A stretch of 64,000 bases of DNA, from NCBI GenBank assembly GCA_016177875.1, contig JACOUL010000036.1, forward strand, positions 1 through 64,000, in the 5' to 3' direction. This stretch comes from Burkholderiales bacterium (lineage in GTDB: Bacteria > Pseudomonadota > Gammaproteobacteria > Burkholderiales > Burkholderiaceae_D). The notes beneath the pieces are model-generated. The model was not told the origin of the DNA. It saw only the letters and a program-made list of their open reading frames with translations, and searched no databases. Shown piece after piece: positions 60,370 through 64,000 of this stretch (the stretch's first letter is position 1; each line of letters starts with the position of its first letter). Position numbers and translations under genes: made by a program.

Positions 60370-61530
60370 TCATGCCGGTTCCTGATCCTTGAATTGCGTT
60401 TGGATCTCTCTCACCTTTTGCGTATTGAAGATTAACGCCTCTACACAGTCTTCATCGAACTTCGATCGGGCGAGCTTGCGCAGCCATGCGAACGCCTCGT
60501 CATTGCTCCAAGTGCTTTTATAGGGGCGATTGCTGGTAAGCGCATCGAAGACGTCCGCAACTGCCACGATACGCGCTTCCAATGGTATTTCGGCGCCGCG
60601 CAATCCGTGCGGATAGCCGCTGCCGTCCATATTTTCGTGATGCGATTCTGCGATATGGCGCAGCATATCGAATCCGTCGAGCTGCTCCAAGCCGAAGTTG
60701 TGCGCAATAGCATCGATCATGTCTCTGCCGCGCACAGTGTGCTTGCGCATCTCGGTTTGTTCATCCTTCGTAAGCTGGCCGGGCTTCAACAGCACGCGAT
60801 CAGGAACCCCGAGCTTGCCCAGATCGTGTAAAGGCGCGAACTGAAAAATACGCTCGATCGTGGCATCGTCCAAGGTGGCAATGCCGGTTGCGGCCAGATG
60901 CTGCGCGATTAAGCGGGCATAGCGCGACACGCGATTCATATGTTCACCGGTTTCCGGATCGCGGTAATGCGCCATATCGAGCGCCGTTTTTACCGCGGCG
61001 GCCAATACGCGGACCGCAAGCATCTCAGCGGTAACGACGGCCGAAATGAGGTGCGCATATACATCAATGGCGCGGAGCGAGGCCTCCGAAAATACATCGC
61101 GCCGGCGTGAATTAAAGAAAATAAATCCCCAAAACGAGCTGTCGAAATAAATCGGCACCGTATAGCTCGACTTAAAGCCGTCTTCTGAAAGGATGGCGGT
61201 GTGCACGTGTCTTCCGGACGGGAAAATATCGAGATCGTTGACGACGCGCGGCCGCCCTAACCGTACGATCTCTGCCAGGGACGGCGAATCGGACAGACGC
61301 GCCTCATAACGGATGAGTTCGTTTTTTCCCGGCGAACTCGCCAGAAAAGTTTTGAGCAAATCAGTGGCCGCATCATAAGCGGCAACTGAAATACGATCGA
61401 CGAAAGGCAATTCAACACTCAGGGCTTCATGGATTGCCGCGAGTTTGTCATCCAGCGGAATACTTCGGTTGAGGCTGTCGAGCTGATCGGCGTGGGTGAA
61501 GAATGGTGCTTCAAAGGGGGGCGTATTCAT
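60370..61530 (-). CDS. HD-GYP phosphodiesterase with GAF-like sensor
   Basis: 386 residues. N-terminal GAF-like sensor (about 20-185, SVAAYDAATDLLKTFLAS, SSYTVPIYFDSSFWGFIFFNS) and HD-GYP (about 190-370): APLHDLGKLGVPDRVLL, SHHENMDGSGYPHGLRG, DVFDALTSNRPYKS. All catalytic residues appear intact, so it should degrade cyclic-di-GMP and offset the nearby cyclases. Single gene. Confidence 0.9.
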   Translation of the reverse strand: MNTPPFEAPFFTHADQLDSLNRSIPLDDKLAAIHEALSVELPFVDRISVAAYDAATDLLKTFLASSPGKNELIRYEARLSDSPSLAEIVRLGRPRVVNDLDIFPSGRHVHTAILSEDGFKSSYTVPIYFDSSFWGFIFFNSRRRDVFSEASLRAIDVYAHLISAVVTAEMLAVRVLAAAVKTALDMAHYRDPETGEHMNRVSRYARLIAQHLAATGIATLDDATIERIFQFAPLHDLGKLGVPDRVLLKPGQLTKDEQTEMRKHTVRGRDMIDAIAHNFGLEQLDGFDMLRHIAESHHENMDGSGYPHGLRGAEIPLEARIVAVADVFDALTSNRPYKSTWSNDEAFAWLRKLARSKFDEDCVEALIFNTQKVREIQTQFKDQEPA

Positions 61531-61670
61531 GAGGCGGCTCTTGAAATTGCAAAGAATTGCTCGATTGCGCTATCAATGCTTTCGACAAAGGATAGGCAAG
61601 AGTTAGACATGCGATGCGCCGTAACGGTACAGGCCGCTGACGAATGAAAGAGAAATATGCTTGAAAGGAA

Positions 61671-61700
61671 CGCCAACGGGCCAACCCGCGATTGGCCCGT
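61671..61700. repeat. Inverted repeat upstream of Tad-linked genes
   Basis: ACGGGCCAA and TTGGCCCGT (61676-61684, 61692-61700), nine-base arms around seven bases. The front CGCCAACGGGCC also occurs at 25909. No T run; a transcription stop for either side is possible but unsure. Confidence 0.35.
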
Positions 61701-61739
61701 ACTCATTGGCGACGAAATAAGGAAATGAAGTGCGCCGTA

Positions 61740-61994
61740 TTATTTCGCTTCTGCCGTTGCCGCGGCAGGCGCCGGAACGGCCTGCGCAACCGGCGGAGAG
61801 GTTTTACCGACTTGTTCCTTGAGCAATTCGATCTTATTGTTCAATCCGATTATTTCGGCTTGCGTACCGACCAATGCGATATTACCGCGATGAATTGCAA
61901 TGAACGCCGTACTGAATGCCAGCAATGCGAGCGTGAAAGCAGCTGCGGCCCACAGGCCTTGACGTTCCGGTTCGATGATGTGATTGATATCCAT
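61740..61994 (-). CDS. Small single-span protein of the Tad region, 84 aa
   Basis: From ATG 61994 with AAGGAGAG upstream. One transmembrane helix (about 18-38, AAAAFTLALLAFSTAFIAI), a short coiled coil (GTQAEIIGLNNKIELLKEQV) and an Ala/Pro-rich tail. It follows the TPR lipoprotein gene in the same direction, so is probably part of the Tad operon. Family unknown. Confidence 0.65.
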   Translation of the reverse strand: MDINHIIEPERQGLWAAAAFTLALLAFSTAFIAIHRGNIALVGTQAEIIGLNNKIELLKEQVGKTSPPVAQAVPAPAAATAEAK

Positions 61995-62044
61995 TTGGCT
62001 CTCCTTGAAAATATAATGAAACAAAAAAGGTGCTGCTACCCTAC

Positions 62045-63037
62045 TTACTTGCCGGCTGATGCTTGGCCGGCCGTATTGGCTGCCAAACGATCCGACATAC
62101 CTGCTTCCGCGATCGCTGGTGTCTCGCGGAAGTCATGTCCGATAATTACGCGCACTTTGGTCTTTCTATCGAGCGTGTTTGCCTGCACCAAGCGCGCGGG
62201 TGAACGCAAGGTGGTGAGGAGTTCTTGTGCCTGGGCTTCTGCGCCGCGCAGATATTGCACCTCGGTCCGCGCCACCTTGAAGCTTGCATGATTCGTCAAG
62301 CGCGGCTTAGCGTAGCCGTTGACTTGCAAATACGTTCCCACCCGTTTGGCCAATCCCGACACGCCGTTGCCGTTGCTGATCTCGATGCGCATTGCTGCCG
62401 GCATCGCTGCCGTTTTTTCATAGGACGCGACGGCAGTAGGCTGAGCTGACCGCAAATTGAGTTCCCAAACGCCAGGCGCCACGCTGGCCAACTTGGCGCT
62501 TGGCTGGTTGGCCTGAGGTACGCTCGCCGATTGCGCGGCGGCATCTGCGCTTTTTGCCGGCGAATTTAACGGTGCTGCGGCTGTTGCAGGCGTATTTTTT
62601 TCATCCTGCTTGGTCGAGACTTCGGCGACGGAAGCCGAGCCTGTCGGCTGCGATACTTTTCCTGTCATGGCATGCAAGCGCGCCAAATTATTTCGCAGGT
62701 GCGCGGCGTTCGGCGCGGCCGCAATCGCCAGCTGGAATTGCTCTTCCGCCTTCGTTATCCGGCCTTGCGCAAAATATGTAGCGCCCAAGGCGTTGTGCGC
62801 TTCGGCGTGCGCCGGATTCAGCTTCAAGACATCGAGGAATGCCTGCTCGGCCTCGGCGTAGCGCAACTGCCCTTGGTAATAGCGGCCGATGCGATACATA
62901 TCTTCCTGACTAACGCCGCCATTGCGAACGGTCATGGTCGCCAGTACCGACGGCGCGGTATCCGGAATGAGGTTGGCGCAACCCGGCAATATCAACGATC
63001 CGGTAATGGCGAGAAGCAGTGTCTTTTGTTTGAACAT
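62045..63037 (-). CDS. TPR lipoprotein with LytR C-terminal-like domain (TadD-like)
   Basis: 330 residues. Lipoprotein signal (LLLAITGSLILPGC), two or three TPR motifs (RIGRYYQGQLRYAEAEQAFL, HAEAHNALGATYFAQGRITK), a Ser/Ala/Pro-rich linker, and a C-terminal domain with MRIEISNGNGVSGLAKRVG and ending in KVRVIIGHDF, the LytR_C pattern. The TPR part fits TadD/pilotin-type proteins of Flp pilus loci; the LytR_C part is an addition found in some. Eleven bases downstream of tadC. Confidence 0.8.
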   Translation of the reverse strand: MFKQKTLLLAITGSLILPGCANLIPDTAPSVLATMTVRNGGVSQEDMYRIGRYYQGQLRYAEAEQAFLDVLKLNPAHAEAHNALGATYFAQGRITKAEEQFQLAIAAAPNAAHLRNNLARLHAMTGKVSQPTGSASVAEVSTKQDEKNTPATAAAPLNSPAKSADAAAQSASVPQANQPSAKLASVAPGVWELNLRSAQPTAVASYEKTAAMPAAMRIEISNGNGVSGLAKRVGTYLQVNGYAKPRLTNHASFKVARTEVQYLRGAEAQAQELLTTLRSPARLVQANTLDRKTKVRVIIGHDFRETPAIAEAGMSDRLAANTAGQASAGK

Positions 63038-63048
63038 GGCGGTTCCTT

Positions 63049-63993
63049 TTAGTGGCCGGCCAGCGTCGGCAACAATACTTTGGTAATGGCAATAATGGCC
63101 GGCCCGAGAAGCACGAGCAGCAGCGACGGAAAAATGCAGAACACGAGCGGGAATAGCAGTTTCACCGGAACCTTGGCGGCAGTCTCTTCGGCGAGAGACC
63201 GGCGCCGGGAGCGCAGGCCTTCTGCATGCACTCGCAAGGATGCGGATACGCTGGTGCCGAACCGCTCCGCTTGAATGAGCATCGCCGCCAGCGAATCCAT
63301 TTCTTCCAAACCCATGCGCAATGCCAGATTACGCAGCGCACGGTCTCGTGCCGCCCCGGCGCGCAGCTCCAGGCTCACCAAGTGCAATTCCTCGTAGAGC
63401 GTCTCGCTCTTTAACCGCATCTCTTCGCCGACGCGCGCAATTGCAGCGTCTAGACCGAGACCGGCTTCGACGCAAATGCGCATCAAATCCAGGGCGTCCG
63501 GAAAATTCTCGAACAATTCTCGCTTACGGCGCGCTATCAAACGGGCCAGGATGGCATTCGGCAAGTAATAACCGATTGCAGCCAACAAGAGCATAAATGC
63601 CAGCAGCGACGCGCCGTCGAGTTTGAGATTTCCCAATCCCATAAACGCTGCGAACAACGCCGGCACGAGGAAGGCGCCGATCGTTTTGGCTGCGAAGTAC
63701 ACCAGCGGCGCGGCATTGCCGCGAAATCCTGCATTGAGAAAACGGGTGCGCAATGGAGAGTCTTCCCATTTCTCGTCCGGCACCGATAAGCGCGCGAGCG
63801 GTTCAAGGAAATGGCGCAACCTATCGCTCACCGTGTGCCATGGCGACATAGCGGCAGCGCTACCTGTTGGTTTGTCGATCGCTTCCAGTCGTTCCAATCC
63901 GGGCGGCGCCGCAAAGTAGCGGATCAAGCCGTAAACCAATCCGGACACCGCCAGAAAGACGAGCAGGAAAAAAGCAATATAGGGCATAGTCAT
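63049..63993 (-). CDS. tadC: Tad pilus inner-membrane protein TadC
   Basis: 314 residues. T2SSF domain (about 165-290): NFPDALDLMRICVEAGLGLD, AIARVGEEM, ALRMGLEEMDSLAAMLIQAERFGTSV, with transmembrane segments at about 5-25, 100-120, 125-150 and 285-310. TadC with TadB forms the membrane platform of Flp pilus assembly. The gene starts seven bases inside the right edge of the window, so TadB and the rest lie outside. Confidence 0.88.
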   Translation of the reverse strand: MTMPYIAFFLLVFLAVSGLVYGLIRYFAAPPGLERLEAIDKPTGSAAAMSPWHTVSDRLRHFLEPLARLSVPDEKWEDSPLRTRFLNAGFRGNAAPLVYFAAKTIGAFLVPALFAAFMGLGNLKLDGASLLAFMLLLAAIGYYLPNAILARLIARRKRELFENFPDALDLMRICVEAGLGLDAAIARVGEEMRLKSETLYEELHLVSLELRAGAARDRALRNLALRMGLEEMDSLAAMLIQAERFGTSVSASLRVHAEGLRSRRRSLAEETAAKVPVKLLFPLVFCIFPSLLLVLLGPAIIAITKVLLPTLAGH

Positions 63994-64000
63994 GATGATT

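Noticed and set aside
1..64000. tRNA, rRNA or CRISPR features
   Set aside because: No cloverleaf-like segments with conserved T-arm, no rRNA stretches and no regularly spaced repeats were seen by eye; a dedicated search could still find a small RNA.

Overview
The window is a bacterial chromosome segment. Protein similarities recalled from memory (MerT/MerP, HemP, FtrABCD-type iron uptake, ArsM/ArsS, the Tad locus at the right edge) and the moderately GC-rich coding style point to a betaproteobacterium, probably Burkholderiales/Oxalobacteraceae. That placement is inference. I saw no rRNA, tRNA, CRISPR array or complete insertion sequence.

Layout. 0-5.5 kb: small unknown genes, an HDOD/metallo-hydrolase pair, a DUF2252 protein that has lost its middle, and a CBS-domain membrane protein. 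5.5-18.2 kb: the most interesting block. An ECF sigma factor with a zinc-finger anti-sigma factor sits between a small mer-type operon (merT, merP, GDCCVxC protein) and a full arsenosugar-type locus: phosphorylase, radical-SAM ArsS, a TVP38-oxidoreductase fusion, a receiver-like protein, an HD-GYP protein, an NrtS-like protein, two glycosyltransferases, a DUF3047 protein, ArsM and a PiT transporter. Five intergenic sites and one site inside the sigma gene share a TTGTAAG-16 nt-CGTTTA-like promoter. This suggests one ECF regulon covering both the mer-type and arsenosugar genes. 18-26.8 kb: CPA1 antiporter, nuclease/K+ channel/glutathione peroxidase operon, quinoprotein dehydrogenase and beta-propeller lipoprotein, universal stress protein. 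26.8-30.5 kb: a very large hybrid kinase/GGDEF/EAL protein.

31-43.6 kb is an iron-uptake region. A TonB receptor diverges from an FtrA-porin-FtrB-FtrD-FtrC operon; then come a siderophore receptor with its PKHD-type hydroxylase, a DUF2325 protein, a zinc-ribbon protein and HemP. Four Fur-like boxes lie at the expected places. Remnants of decayed genes occur at about 30.7-31.1 kb and 43.7-43.8 kb.

44-61.5 kb is dominated by signalling, mostly cyclic-di-GMP: a MASE1-PAS-GGDEF-EAL protein, a hybrid kinase with two substrate-binding proteins but no transporter genes, a receiver-GGDEF protein, an HPt protein, single receivers, an HTH-receiver regulator, a PilZ protein, a sensor-GGDEF protein, a GGDEF protein with a GAF-like N-terminus, and a GAF-like HD-GYP protein. 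The right edge enters a Tad (Flp pilus) locus: TPR lipoprotein and TadC. Two short elements with terminal inverted repeats and matching flanking repeats (12.6 kb and 53.0 kb) look like MITEs.
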